The notes: a model not told the origin generated them from the sequence alone. Counted from the first letter of the stretch, positions 19,101 to 28,548 are shown. The stretch: DNA of 64,000 nt from JABFSM01 sp963762545 (GCA_963762545.1 CAVXLC010000002.1:434001-498000), one strand, 5' to 3'. Program-made: numbers and translations.

Positions 19101-19860
19101 CCGGCTCGCCTGGGCGATGCCCGACCTGCGCACCCGGATTCCGTCGTTCGCGCAATACGCGGATGCGTCGATCGACAAGGTGATCGGCGAGCCGTTCTCG
19201 CGCGCGGTGCGGATCGAGCTCACCACGGTGGACCACACGGTATTCCTGAATCGGGGGGGCCGCTTCGAGGCCGTCCCGCTGCCCGCCGAGGCGCAGGAGG
19301 CGCCCGCCTTCGCGGCGGTGCCGGCCGACTTCAACGGCGACGGATTCGAGGACCTGTTCCTGGCGGAGAATTTCTCCCAGACCGAAGTCGGTTCGCCCCG
19401 CTTCGACGCGGGCCGGGGGCTGCTGCTGCTGGGGAACGGCAAGGGCGGCTTTTCCGCGATGCCGGGTCAGGCGTCCGGGATCGAACTCTACGGAGACCAG
19501 CGCGGTGCCGCCGCCTCCGACTACGATGGCGACGGTCGCGTGGATCTCGCGGTCGCCCAGAACGGCGCCGAGGTCGGGCTGTTCCGGAACACCGGGGCGG
19601 CGCCGGGGCTCCGGGTCCGGCTCATGGGCCCGCCCGGCAATCCCAGCGCAGTGGGTGCGGCGATCCGGGTCCGATATGCCGACCGGGACAGTCCGGTTCG
19701 GGAAGTCCGGTCCGGGTCCAACTACTGGAGCGAAGACGGATTGGTGCAGGTGTTCAGCGGGCCGGGCACCGCGAAATCGGTGTTCGTGCGATGGCCGGGC
19801 GGGAAGACCAGCGAAACCCCGCTCGTGCCGGGTCAGAAGGAAGTGGTGATCAAGCCGTAG
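16169..19860 (+). CDS. FG-GAP/VCBS and ASPIC/UnbV lipoprotein (copy 1), frameshifted
   Basis: About 1,230 residues if intact. A lipoprotein signal (AVAGC) is followed by FG-GAP/VCBS repeats with calcium-loop motifs (GDVDGDGRPDVYL, VDGDGDLDLYVAN), an ASPIC/UnbV domain near residue 560-640 ending GGRLYEIKEP, a Pro/Ser linker, then a second FG-GAP block and second ASPIC/UnbV domain. Coding changes frame within the C-rich linker at about 18095-18130. The intact paralogue at 33154-36843 reads straight through the same point (SSPLFEDA), which shows the two halves are one gene. Likely a surface beta-propeller adhesin or partner of the haloperoxidase; function unproven. Confidence 0.85.
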
Positions 19861-19864
19861 TCGT

Positions 19865-20608
19865 CTAGGGTGCGGCCCGAGTCCAGATGACGATCACGCC
19901 GCACATGGCGCCGTCGCCGGCAAATTCGCCGGGCGCCTCGGCGCCCCCCCGATACACCTCGATGCCCTGCACGTCGGTGATCGGCGTGCTCTCGGCGAAG
20001 CTCCGAGCCAGGTGCCCGTCGACGTAGAAGCTTGGGCCGCAGCCCGCGATCGAGCGCACCATGTGAATGGCGCAATCCACCGGGCCACAATCCACGCGGA
20101 CGCCCTTGACGGCCCGGAGCGCGTCGCCCATCCGGGTATAGCCGCGCGACTTGATCTCATCCCGGGTGATGTAGGTTCCCATGCCGTTGACGCGGCGCCG
20201 CTCGAAGTCGGCGAAGCGGGGCAGCAGCTTGGAGTTGCGGGCCTCGACCGAGACGTCGGGGAGCCGGTCTCCGGTGAACACCATGGCAAAATCCCGCTCC
20301 ATGACCTGGCCTTCGACCAACATCATCTCGAGGATCTGCGGCCGGTAGCCGATGGCGCGGATCTCCACCCGGTGGGGCCCCGCCTTGAGGTTGGACAGGA
20401 CGAAGCGCCCCTGGCTCGAGATCGACACGTCTCGGCGCGCCGAGTCCACGAAGATCAGGACATCGATCAGGACCTGGTTGGTTCGCTCGTCGAAAATGTG
20501 CCCGATGACGCCGGACGTGGTCTGGGCCATGGCCGGCCGGGTGGCGCTGGTCTGGAGGGCAACACAGAGCGCTGATGCGAGGGCTACGGACACGGAACGG
20601 CGGGACAT
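19865..20608 (-). CDS. Exported CarboxypepD-reg-like and TonB-plug-like protein without barrel
   Basis: 247 residues from ATG 20608 (AGGAGGA four bases upstream). Signal peptide to about 36; residues 38-115 are a carboxypeptidase-regulatory-like beta domain (GVIGHIFDERTNQVLIDV). Residues about 125-247 resemble a TonB receptor plug: a region TRMGDALRAVKGVRV, the segment SFYVDGHLARSF, and the closing IEVYRGG then GVIVIWTR. The protein stops exactly where a receptor's barrel would begin. Four cysteines (CGPVDC, GC and MC) are unusual for plugs. It diverges from the SusC gene at 21080. Function unknown; periplasmic or outer-membrane-associated is inferred. Confidence 0.75.
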   Translation of the reverse strand: MSRRSVSVALASALCVALQTSATRPAMAQTTSGVIGHIFDERTNQVLIDVLIFVDSARRDVSISSQGRFVLSNLKAGPHRVEIRAIGYRPQILEMMLVEGQVMERDFAMVFTGDRLPDVSVEARNSKLLPRFADFERRRVNGMGTYITRDEIKSRGYTRMGDALRAVKGVRVDCGPVDCAIHMVRSIAGCGPSFYVDGHLARSFAESTPITDVQGIEVYRGGAEAPGEFAGDGAMCGVIVIWTRAAP

Positions 20609-20812
20609 CGGGTCCTCCTTTTCCGGAGCCAACGCCCATGGGCGAGCTCCGAGAACCTCTTGGAGTCTAACAGCTCGAGGCGCGCGCGCCAGTCAGCCAA
20701 CCCAAGTCCGCTTGCGGAAACTCGCTCCGCGTCGCACTATAGGGGTTGGCTCTGGCCAAGAATCCCGATCAAATAGCGCAGTGCCCCTGGGTGAATTGGA
20801 ACGCTCCCGTGT

Positions 20813-20861
20813 GTGTCCGAGCGACACGACCCGACTTTCCGGTGCCGTGTCCGACTGACAC
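20813..20861. promoter_or_regulatory. Paired palindromes upstream of SusC-1
   Basis: Two perfect inverted repeats, GTGTCCGAGCGACAC (20813-20827) and GTGTCCGACTGACAC (20847-20861), each followed by GACCC, with centres 34 bp apart. They lie in the 471-bp gap (20609-21079) between the divergent plug-like gene and SusC, 219 bp before the SusC start. The rest of that gap shows no gene or clear -10/-35 pair. The same arrangement occurs before the other two SusC genes. Operator function is inferred. Confidence 0.65.
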
Positions 20862-21079
20862 GACCCTGCGAGGTACCGCGCCCTAGTCAGTTGAAGAACA
20901 AGCACTTAGCGTGCCGAGCCGGGGGGCATGGTTCCTGCCAAACCCGTCTCCTGTCCTTGTGCCATTTGCGGGTTGGTCCGTTCCGGCGCTTCCGCAAGTA
21001 CGGGGCGGAACCGGCGGGATGTTTCAGAAGTCGTAGGACCGTGGTTCCCATCGTCCCAATCTTTTACCCGAGGAACCTT

Positions 21080-24000
21080 ATGAAGAGGAGTCCGGCGTTC
21101 ACCACACTCCTTCGGACTGGAGGGATCGCTGCCCTGCTCGTCCTGGCTGCCGGTAAGGCCCAGGCGCAGGCAACGATCACCGGCCGGGTCACCGACACGG
21201 ACGGGCAACCGCTCGGCGGCGCCCAGGTGTCGATCCGGGAGTTGGCGTCGTACGGCGCGAACACGGCGTCGAACGGCACCTACACCATCGTGGTCCCGGA
21301 GGACAAGGCCAAGGGTCAGTCGATGACCCTGGTCGCGCGGTACCTGGGCAAGGCGCCGGGTATCAAGGCGATCACGCTCAACGCGGGCCGCCAGGAGGTC
21401 AACTTCTCCCTGCGCGCCGACCCCCTCCGGCTCGAAGAGCTGGTGGTGACCGGCGTCAACGAAGCGACCTCCACCAAGAAGCTGACCTTCGCGGTCGGCA
21501 AGGTCTCGGCCGAGCAGCTTCAGGAAACGCCGGGTGTCACGGCGCTCTCCGGCCTGGCCGGCAAAGTGGCGGGCGTGCGGGTCGTGGCGGCCACCGGCGA
21601 GCCGGGCTCGGCCCCGTCGATCCGGCTGCGCGGCGCCACCAGCATCTCGGGCTCCCAGGAGCCGTTGATCATCATCGACGGCACCATCAGCCGCGCGACG
21701 CTGGCGGACATCGCCTCGGAAGACATCGAGCGCATCGAGGTCATCAAGGGCGCCGCAGCGAGCTCGCTGTACGGCTCCGACGCCGCCAACGGCGTGGTGC
21801 AGATCTTCACCAAGCGGGGCAAGACGCTTGCGGATGGCAAGCTGCTGGTGACGACCCGCAACGAGGTCGGCGCGTCGTTCCTGACCAAGCGGATTCCCAA
21901 CGCCAACGCCACCAATTTCACGGTCGGCGCCGACGGGCAGTTCCTGCGCACCTCCGGCGGCGCGCGGATTCCCGCCGCGGACGGCGTCGCGGACAACGCA
22001 TATCCGAACTACTACGATCACCAGGCCGAGATCATCCATCCCGGCGTGTTCTACACGAATTATCTCTCGATCGGTCAGCGCCGCGGGGCCACCAACTTCA
22101 ACGCCTCGTTCGAGAACACCCACACCGAAGGTGTCATCTTCGGGCTCAAGGGCTTCGGCCGGCAGAACTTCCGGCTGAATGTGGACCAGCAGCTCACCCC
22201 GCGGGTGGACCTCGAGATCTCGACGTTCTACGGCCACTCCAACAACAACAACACCGCCCAGGGCCCGGGCGCGCCGTTCTTCACCCTGACCTTCGTCGAG
22301 CCGAACATCAACCTGTTCGCGAAGAATCCGGACGGCAGCCCCTATCGGGCGTTCATTCCGGACAAGATCTCCAACGCCCAGAACCCGCTCTACAACCTGG
22401 CCAACGAAAAGCGGGACACCGAGCGCAGCCGGTTCACCGGCGGCGGACGGCTCCGGTGGCGGATGCTGGACTGGCTCACGGCGGAGACGAATTACAACTT
22501 CGACCAGGAGCGGGACGACTTCAGCGACATGCAGCCGTTCGGCTACCTCAGCAACACCGGGCAGCCGACCGACGGGTTCCTGAATCGGACGGCGCACGCG
22601 GGGCGGACCTACAACCTGGGCGCCACCCTGACGTCGGTCGCCACCTGGCACGGCATCACCAACACGTCCAAGGTCAGTTACATCTATGAAGACCAGACCG
22701 TGAACGACGTGAGCGCCTCGGCGGACAAGCTGTTCGTCAAGCAGGTCCCGGAGTTCGCGGCCGCGGATCCGGCCACCTACTCGGCCGGTTCCACGAACCA
22801 GATCATCCGGAACCGGAACGCCTTCGCGATCACGACCTTCGACATCAAGGACAAGTACATCCTCGACGGTCTGATCCGGCGCGACGAGTCCTCCCTGTTC
22901 GGTCCCAACAGCCGCCGGTCCTATTACGGCCGGGTGTCGGGCGCCTGGCGAGCCAACGAGGATCTCAAGATCAAGGGCTTCGACGAGATCCGGCTGCGGG
23001 CCTCCTACGGCACCGCCGGCCTGCGTCCGAACTTCGATTATCAGTATGAGGTGCTCAACACCGCCGGCGGGTCGTTCTCCAAGCAGACCCTCGGCAACAA
23101 GAACCTGAAGCCGGCCCACTCGGCGGAGCTCGAAGTCGGCACCAACATCGAGATGGGCGGCGGGCGGTTCACGCTGGAGTACACCTACTCGCAGAAGACC
23201 ACCAAGGATCAGATCATTCTGGTGGACCTGCCCTCGGTGGTCGGCTTCCAGAATCAGTGGCAGAACGTCGGCTCGCTCAAGTCCTCGACCCACGAGCTGG
23301 CCCTCGGCTACCAGGTCATCAACAACCGCGACATGGCGTGGGTGGTGAACATCACGGGTGACCGTACCCGCCAGACCATCACCGACTGGCCGCTGCCCGA
23401 GAAGCTCAACGCGTTCGGCCAGCAGCCCCAGACCTTCTTCCTGGGCCAGGGTGCCAAGCTCGGCATCATGTACGGGAACAAGGCGGTCCGGAGCATCAGC
23501 GAGCTGTACGACGACCCGGCCAAGAAGGCGCTCTCCGGCGCCGGGCAGACGTACGATCCGGCCAACTTCGTGGTCAACGAGGAAGGCTACGTGGTGTCGA
23601 AGGCCAGCTGGCACTGCGGCGACGACAAGATCGTGCTCGGCAGCAAGAACGCGGACGGCACCGGCGGCACCGCGTGCGCCGCGGGCGAGAAGCCGATCAC
23701 CTATGTGACCTGCAAGACCTTCGCGACGGACGGGAGCTGCACCGGCACGACCAGCCTGGTCCGCATCGGTGACGCGAACCCCGACTTCAACGCCAGCTTC
23801 AGCTCGACCTTCAACTATCGCCGGTTTGCCATCACGGGACTGGTGGACTGGAGCCAGGGCGGCAACATCTACAACGGCACCCGGCAGTGGCCGTTCTTCG
23901 ACAACCGGGACCGGGTGTACGATCAGCGCGGCAAGCCGGAAGCGGAAAAGAAGTCGCAGAGCTATTACAACTACTTCTACAATGGTTTGAATGCCCAGGC

Positions 24001-24271
24001 GTTCTTCGTCGAGCCGGGCACGTATGTGAAGATCAAGGAGCTGTCGGTCAATTACACGCTCGTGCGCGATCAGCTCAAGAAGGTCGGTCTCGGCCGCCTG
24101 GAGAACGTCCGTCTCGGACTCCTGGGCCGGAACCTCTTCACCTTCACGAAGTACTCCGGGTATGACCCGGAAGTCTCGGGCATCACCGGCGATCCGTTCC
24201 AGTTCCGTATCGACTGGTTCTCGTACCCCCACTTCCGGACCTTCACGGGCCAAGTGGAGATCGCGTTCTGA
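21080..24271 (+). CDS. SusC/RagA-family TonB-dependent outer-membrane receptor (1)
   Basis: 1,063 residues from ATG 21080 (CGAGGA five bases upstream). Signal peptide ends GKAQAQ (about 28). Next come a CarboxypepD-reg-like domain (TITGRVTDTDGQPLGGAQ), a plug at about 120-235 (LSGLAGKVAGVRVVAATGEP, EVIKGAAASSLYGSDAANG), and a large beta-barrel ending in a C-terminal Phe (QVEIAF) as outer-membrane proteins do. With its SusD partner it would import an oligomeric nutrient using TonB energy. The substrate cannot be read from sequence; no glycoside hydrolase is adjacent. Confidence 0.93.
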   Translation: MKRSPAFTTLLRTGGIAALLVLAAGKAQAQATITGRVTDTDGQPLGGAQVSIRELASYGANTASNGTYTIVVPEDKAKGQSMTLVARYLGKAPGIKAITLNAGRQEVNFSLRADPLRLEELVVTGVNEATSTKKLTFAVGKVSAEQLQETPGVTALSGLAGKVAGVRVVAATGEPGSAPSIRLRGATSISGSQEPLIIIDGTISRATLADIASEDIERIEVIKGAAASSLYGSDAANGVVQIFTKRGKTLADGKLLVTTRNEVGASFLTKRIPNANATNFTVGADGQFLRTSGGARIPAADGVADNAYPNYYDHQAEIIHPGVFYTNYLSIGQRRGATNFNASFENTHTEGVIFGLKGFGRQNFRLNVDQQLTPRVDLEISTFYGHSNNNNTAQGPGAPFFTLTFVEPNINLFAKNPDGSPYRAFIPDKISNAQNPLYNLANEKRDTERSRFTGGGRLRWRMLDWLTAETNYNFDQERDDFSDMQPFGYLSNTGQPTDGFLNRTAHAGRTYNLGATLTSVATWHGITNTSKVSYIYEDQTVNDVSASADKLFVKQVPEFAAADPATYSAGSTNQIIRNRNAFAITTFDIKDKYILDGLIRRDESSLFGPNSRRSYYGRVSGAWRANEDLKIKGFDEIRLRASYGTAGLRPNFDYQYEVLNTAGGSFSKQTLGNKNLKPAHSAELEVGTNIEMGGGRFTLEYTYSQKTTKDQIILVDLPSVVGFQNQWQNVGSLKSSTHELALGYQVINNRDMAWVVNITGDRTRQTITDWPLPEKLNAFGQQPQTFFLGQGAKLGIMYGNKAVRSISELYDDPAKKALSGAGQTYDPANFVVNEEGYVVSKASWHCGDDKIVLGSKNADGTGGTACAAGEKPITYVTCKTFATDGSCTGTTSLVRIGDANPDFNASFSSTFNYRRFAITGLVDWSQGGNIYNGTRQWPFFDNRDRVYDQRGKPEAEKKSQSYYNYFYNGLNAQAFFVEPGTYVKIKELSVNYTLVRDQLKKVGLGRLENVRLGLLGRNLFTFTKYSGYDPEVSGITGDPFQFRIDWFSYPHFRTFTGQVEIAF

Positions 24272-24303
24272 GCCCCGACTCGACTCTCATGAGGAGTTCG
24301 TTC

Positions 24304-26002
24304 ATGCGCAAGTTCACACGATGGACCCGGCTCGCGGCGGTCGCGGTGCTGGCGACGGCGGGGTGCAAGAGCCTCGCCGTGACGAATCCGAACAACCCGG
24401 ATGCGGCGCGCGCCTTCTCGGATCCCGGCGCGGTGGCCGGTCTGGTGACGGGCGCCATCCGCAACTGGGTGCAAACCCGGCAGGCCTATGACGGCCCGCT
24501 GGTGCTCTCCGCGATGGCGGACGGCTATACCGCCTCGTGGAACAATTTCAACCTGCGGTATTACACCTCGTTCGGAAACGAATGCCCGGCACGGTGCGGG
24601 TGGGATAACTCGCCCACCTCGAGCTTCCGGTTCGAGATCGAGACCGTCTGGTACGGGTTCTACGGCCTCCTCTCGTCGGTCAACGACGTGCTGACCGCCA
24701 TCCGGACCAACCATGTGACCATCACCGACGTGCCAACCACCAAGATGCTCGAGGCCGCCTCGGTCATGGTGCAGGGCGTGGTGTTCGCGAACATCGCGAT
24801 GCACTACGACCAGGGCTTCGTGGTCACCGAGGCCACCGACCTCAGCAACCCGCTGGCCCTGCCGGTGGTGTCCCGCGCCTTTCTGCGGGATTCGGCGATC
24901 GCCAAGTTCGACCAGGCCATCGCCCTCATGAACGCGGCCGGATTCTCCGGCAGCCCGCCCACCTGGCTGGGTGCCACCAACGGCCCGTCCTACAGTGCCG
25001 CCCAGTACGTCAAGCTGATGCGGACCATGCAGGCCGAAGTGCTGGCCATGTATCCCCGCAATGCGGCGGAGAACGCGACGGTCAACTGGGGCCAGGTGGC
25101 CACGTATGCTGCCGCCGGCATGAGCAGCGGGACCCCGTTCGACTTTACGTTCTACAGCGATCAGGTCAACATGATCGATGGAGAAAAGAACTGGTCGAAC
25201 GACATCACCACCATGCGGGTGGATACCCGCCTGGCGCACAATCTCACTGCCGGCCCCAATCCGGCCAAGGTCCACGTGGACCCGTGGCCGAGTCCGGTCG
25301 GTAACCCGCAGCCGGATGCCTTCGACAAGCGGGTGGGCGACGGCTCCTGGGGTCCCACGGACGACTTCCTCGGCGTGGGCACGATCGGCGATTCCGGACA
25401 CGGCGCGACCGACTTCGCCTTCGCCGGCAAGCCGATTTTCCCGTCGGCCCGCGGCCAGTACCATCAGTCCAACCTGGGCCAGATTCGGTATTCCTACCTG
25501 GCGTATCCGGGGTATGGTCTCCCCACCGAAGACGGCAAGGGGCTCGCGCCGGTCTACACCGCCACGCTCAACGATCTGCTCTGGGCCGAAGGCCTGATCC
25601 GGAGTGGTGGCAACGCGGCGACGGCGGCGGCGCTCATCAACAAGACCCGTGAGGTTCGCGGCGGTCTCTCGCACCTGACCGGCGGCGAAGGCACGGCGAC
25701 GTTGCTCGTCGGCGTTGCAGTACGAGCAGGACGCCGAGCTGCTGGGCCTGGGCAGCGAGCCGTTCTTCAACCGGCGCCGCATCGACGGTCTGCTGGCCAT
25801 GACGCCGCGGCAGATGCCGATCCCGGCCAAGGAGCTCGCGATTCTCAAGAAGGAGTTCTACAGCTTCGGCGGGCCCGACAATCCCGCGGGATTGGCACCC
25901 GGAGTGGATGACAACGGCAATCCGATCGTCAGCGTCCGCGAACGCGGCGAGGCGATCATGAAGGCCAACCTGCTGCAGGCGCGGCACCACCACCGTAACT
26001 AG
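24304..26002 (+). CDS. SusD/RagB-family lipoprotein (1), frameshifted
   Basis: About 565 residues if intact. ATG 24304 with GAGGAG seven bases before; lipobox TAGC (GCKSLAVTNPNNPD is the classic SusD start). Coding runs to LSHLTGGEGTATLL, then one extra G near 25708 shifts the frame; skipping it restores TATLLSALQYEQDAELLGLG, with the remainder ending at 26002. SusD proteins sit on top of SusC as a substrate lid. As written, a shorter wrong-frame protein would end at 25911. The gene follows SusC by 32 bp, and a strong hairpin follows its end. Confidence 0.87.
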
Positions 26003-26023
26003 GTGGTTGCCCGCTGAACGTGC

Positions 26024-26052
26024 GAACGGGCGCCCCGGTGGGGCGCCCGTTC
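26024..26052 (+). terminator. Rho-independent terminator of SusC/SusD operon 1
   Basis: GAACGGGCGCCCC (26024-26036) pairs perfectly with GGGGCGCCCGTTC (26040-26052), a 13-bp stem with a 3-base loop, followed by CGCTTT. It lies between the SusD stop and the convergent TauE gene. Confidence 0.75.
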
Positions 26053-26070
26053 CGCTTTCCATCCCCCGGG

Positions 26071-26430
26071 TTATCGGGCCGTGACCCACATCCGGACCGC
26101 GATGATCAGCAGAAACACGGCAAAGAGGCGCTGCACGGTGGCGGGCGCCGCCTGCTGCGCCAGCCGCGCCCCCACCCACGCCCCGAGGGTCAAGCCCACC
26201 GCCAGGAGGAGCGCGGCCCGCACCTCGACGTGGCCCCGGCGGTAGTACTCCAGGGCGCCCAGGGCTCCCACCGGAAGGAGCATGGCGGCGAGCGAGGTGC
26301 CGGTGGCAGTGGGGAATGGGAGCTTCATCAGGCTCACCATCCCGATTACCATAATGACGCCTCCGCCGATGCCGAACAGGCCCGAGAGAATGCCGGCCAG
26401 CAGACCGAGCACCACGTAGACAGCGATCAC
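26071..26430 (-). CDS. TauE/SafE-like (TSUP) membrane protein, half-length
   Basis: 119 residues with about four hydrophobic segments. It begins VVLGLLAGILSGLFGIGGGV, the characteristic TSUP family glycine-rich repeat start, and has GTSLAAMLLPVGALGALEYY in the middle. TSUP proteins move sulfite, sulfonates or other small anions. Full-length members hold two such repeats (about 250 residues); this one has only one, so it would need to dimerise. Single-repeat forms of about 120 residues are common in databases, so this need not be a truncation. It is convergent with SusC/SusD operon 1. Confidence 0.78.
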   Translation of the reverse strand: MIAVYVVLGLLAGILSGLFGIGGGVIMVIGMVSLMKLPFPTATGTSLAAMLLPVGALGALEYYRRGHVEVRAALLLAVGLTLGAWVGARLAQQAAPATVQRLFAVFLLIIAVRMWVTAR

Positions 26431-26489
26431 GGCGGGCTCCTTGGCTTCCGGTGAGGCCGGAAGCTAACCGTCCACCGAAACGAGATTCC

Positions 26490-28353
26490 ATGGCCGTTCC
26501 AGACCCTTCGGCAGCCCGGGCACCCACCCGTTGGCGGCGCGGTGATGTGCTGCTCGCGGCCACCGGATTGGGGCTCCTGGCCGGCCTGGGCGAGGCCGCT
26601 GGTCCACCTGGTGCGCGAGCGAATCCAGCACAAGACCCTCTTCATGGGACCGGAGTACCCCTGGCAGGTTCCCCTGGCCGACGCGGCGATCTTCCTGGCC
26701 TTCGGCCTGCTCTATGTGCTCGTCGCGCTGGCCCGCCCGTCGCTGCGCTCCCCCCGCGCGGTGATCGGGGTGTTCGGCAGCCTGGCCGCCTGCGCGGTGC
26801 TCTTCCTGTTCGAGCAGATTCACATCGCGGCCGAGGCGGTGCTCGGTCTCGGGATCGGGATCGGGCTCGCGCGAGCGGCGGCACCGCGCGGCGACGGCCT
26901 CGGCCGGATCTTCCGCGTCGGGGTGCCCGCGACGCTGCTGCTCCTGGCCGGGGCGGCGGTGGGCCGGCCGCTCCTGGCCACCCGTACCGAGCAACGCCGG
27001 TTGGCAGCCCTTCCGGCCGGCACGGCGGCGCGGCCCAATATCCTCCTGCTGGTGCTGGACACGGCGCGGGCCTGGAGCATGGGCCTCTACGGCTACGGTC
27101 GTCCGACGACACCGCATCTGCAGACCCTGCTGCCGCGGGGAACGCTGTTCGAACGCGCCCTGGCCGGCGCGTCATGGACCACGCTGTCGCAGGCGGTAAT
27201 GTTCACCGGCCGCTATCCGACCGAGCTGTCGGTCACCTGGGATCGTCCCCTGGACCGCACCTTTCCAACCCTGGCCCAGGCACTCGCCGAGGCGGGATAT
27301 GCCACCGGCGGATTCGTCGCCAACTACACCCAGGCGGGCCGGCCCACTGGGCTCGACCGGGGCTTTCTCCACTACGAGGACTATCCCTCGACGCCCATTC
27401 CGGTGCTGCGGCGCCTCGGCCTGCTTCGCCGGCTCATGGCCGTGGACCGGGTGGCCCAGATGATCGGGCGGCGGCGGATGGTGGACGGGAAGCTGGGGAC
27501 CACCGTCAACGCCGAGTTTCTCGGATGGCTGGACCGGCAGAAGGGACATCCCTGGTTCGCCTTCCTCAACTACTTCGACGCCCACGGCCCGTACCTTCCG
27601 CCCGCGCCCTACGACACGATGTACTTCGCCCGCCCGGCGCCGGTGGCGGAGAAGTACTTCGAGACGATGTACCGTGCCTATGGCTCGCCGCCGGTGCCGC
27701 TGGAGGAGCTGGCGATCAGCATGGACGCCTACGACGGCGGGATTACCTACCTGGATACTCAGGTGGACTCGCTGATCGGGAACCTCGGGAGGCGGGGCCT
27801 TCTCGACAACACTATCGTCGTGATCACTTCCGATCACGGAGAGCTGTTCGGCGAACATGGGGTCATCTCGCACGGGAACAGCCTGTTCCTGCCGGTGCTG
27901 CACGTGCCGCTGCTGATGGTGGCCCCCGGCCGGGTGCCCGGCGGAGTCCGGGTGCCTTCCCTGGCTTCTCTCAGGGATCTGCCGGTCACCCTGCTGGAGC
28001 TGGCCGGCGTCCCGAACCCGGGACTGCCGGGGCACTCGCTGAGCCGGGCCTGGTCGGGTTCGGACGCCGCCCCGATGGGGGATACGCTGTTTGCGGCGGT
28101 AGACTACAACCGTCTGCTGCCCAAGTTTCCGCCGGCTCCCGTCCTCCGAGGCTCGATGCGGACGGTCGTGCTGGACTCGCTCCAGTACATCCTGAACGGT
28201 GACGGGCAGGAGGAGCTCTACCATCTGGGCAAGGATTCCTGGGAGGTCCGGAACCTGGCGGCGGCCCCGGAATATCAGGCCGATCTGGCGAGATATCGCG
28301 GCGCGATGCGGTCGCTTCCGGCGCGTCCCGGATCCGGCACAGTTCCGCGCTGA
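26490..28353 (+). CDS. Membrane-anchored sulfatase/alkaline phosphatase-superfamily enzyme, frameshifted near its start
   Basis: About 620 residues if intact. ATG 26490 opens MAVPDPSAARAPTRW and a first membrane helix; near 26595-26602 one base appears to be missing, and coding continues as PLVHLVRERIQHKTLF with further helices to about residue 170. The catalytic domain has NILLLVLDTARAWSMGLYGYG (metal Asp), SWTTLSQAVMFTGRYP at the nucleophile site, and VVITSDHGELFGEHG (metal Asp/His). The usual Cys/Ser-x-Pro-x-Arg formylglycine motif is absent and a Thr sits there, as in phosphoethanolamine or glycerophosphate transferases. Substrate unknown. Confidence 0.82.
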
Positions 28354-28362
28354 TGGAACGTT

Positions 28363-28410
28363 GTGTCCATCCGACACGCCGGGTGGGTTCCGGGCGTGTC
28401 GGAACGTCCT
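28363..28410. promoter_or_regulatory. Palindrome pair upstream of SusC-2
   Basis: A perfect GTGTCCATCCGACAC (28363-28377) and, 33 bp away centre to centre, a half-site GTGTCGGAACGTCCT (28396-28410). They fall ten bases after the sulfatase stop, 139 bp upstream of the SusC-2 start. Same motif family as at 20813 and 40511. Confidence 0.6.
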
Positions 28411-28476
28411 TTACGGGTTTGGATTTGGGGGCTAACTGCGCGTAGAACTGCCCCTTCCATCCGGCACGGAAGATGA

Positions 28477-28482
28477 TATAAT
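28477..28482 (+). promoter_or_regulatory. Possible -10 element (TATAAT)
   Basis: A perfect TATAAT in an otherwise GC-rich gap, 67 bp downstream of the palindrome pair and 66 bp before the SusC-2 ATG. No convincing -35 is seen at the standard distance, which would fit an activator-dependent promoter. Confidence 0.35.
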
Positions 28483-28548
28483 CTCAGGTCTGAGCTATCT
28501 ATGCTCAGAATAGCGTCCCTTCGTCACCAGACTTCGAGGATCGCACCC

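Noticed and set aside
20906..24253. Very long open frame antisense to SusC-1 (about 1,100 codons), and a similar one at 28495-32100 antisense to SusC-2/SusD-2
   Set aside because: High G+C removes stop codons in the complementary frame. The translations are low-complexity Arg/Gly/Ala/Val-rich with no domains, whereas the sense strand gives full receptor families.
25700..25712. Programmed ribosomal frameshift in SusD-1
   Set aside because: No slippery heptamer or downstream structure is evident, and similar single-base breaks occur in many unrelated genes here, so an indel is more likely.
26071..26430. Truncated TauE/SafE gene
   Set aside because: The 119-residue frame has a clean start and stop and single-repeat TSUP proteins of this length are common, so truncation is not needed to explain it.
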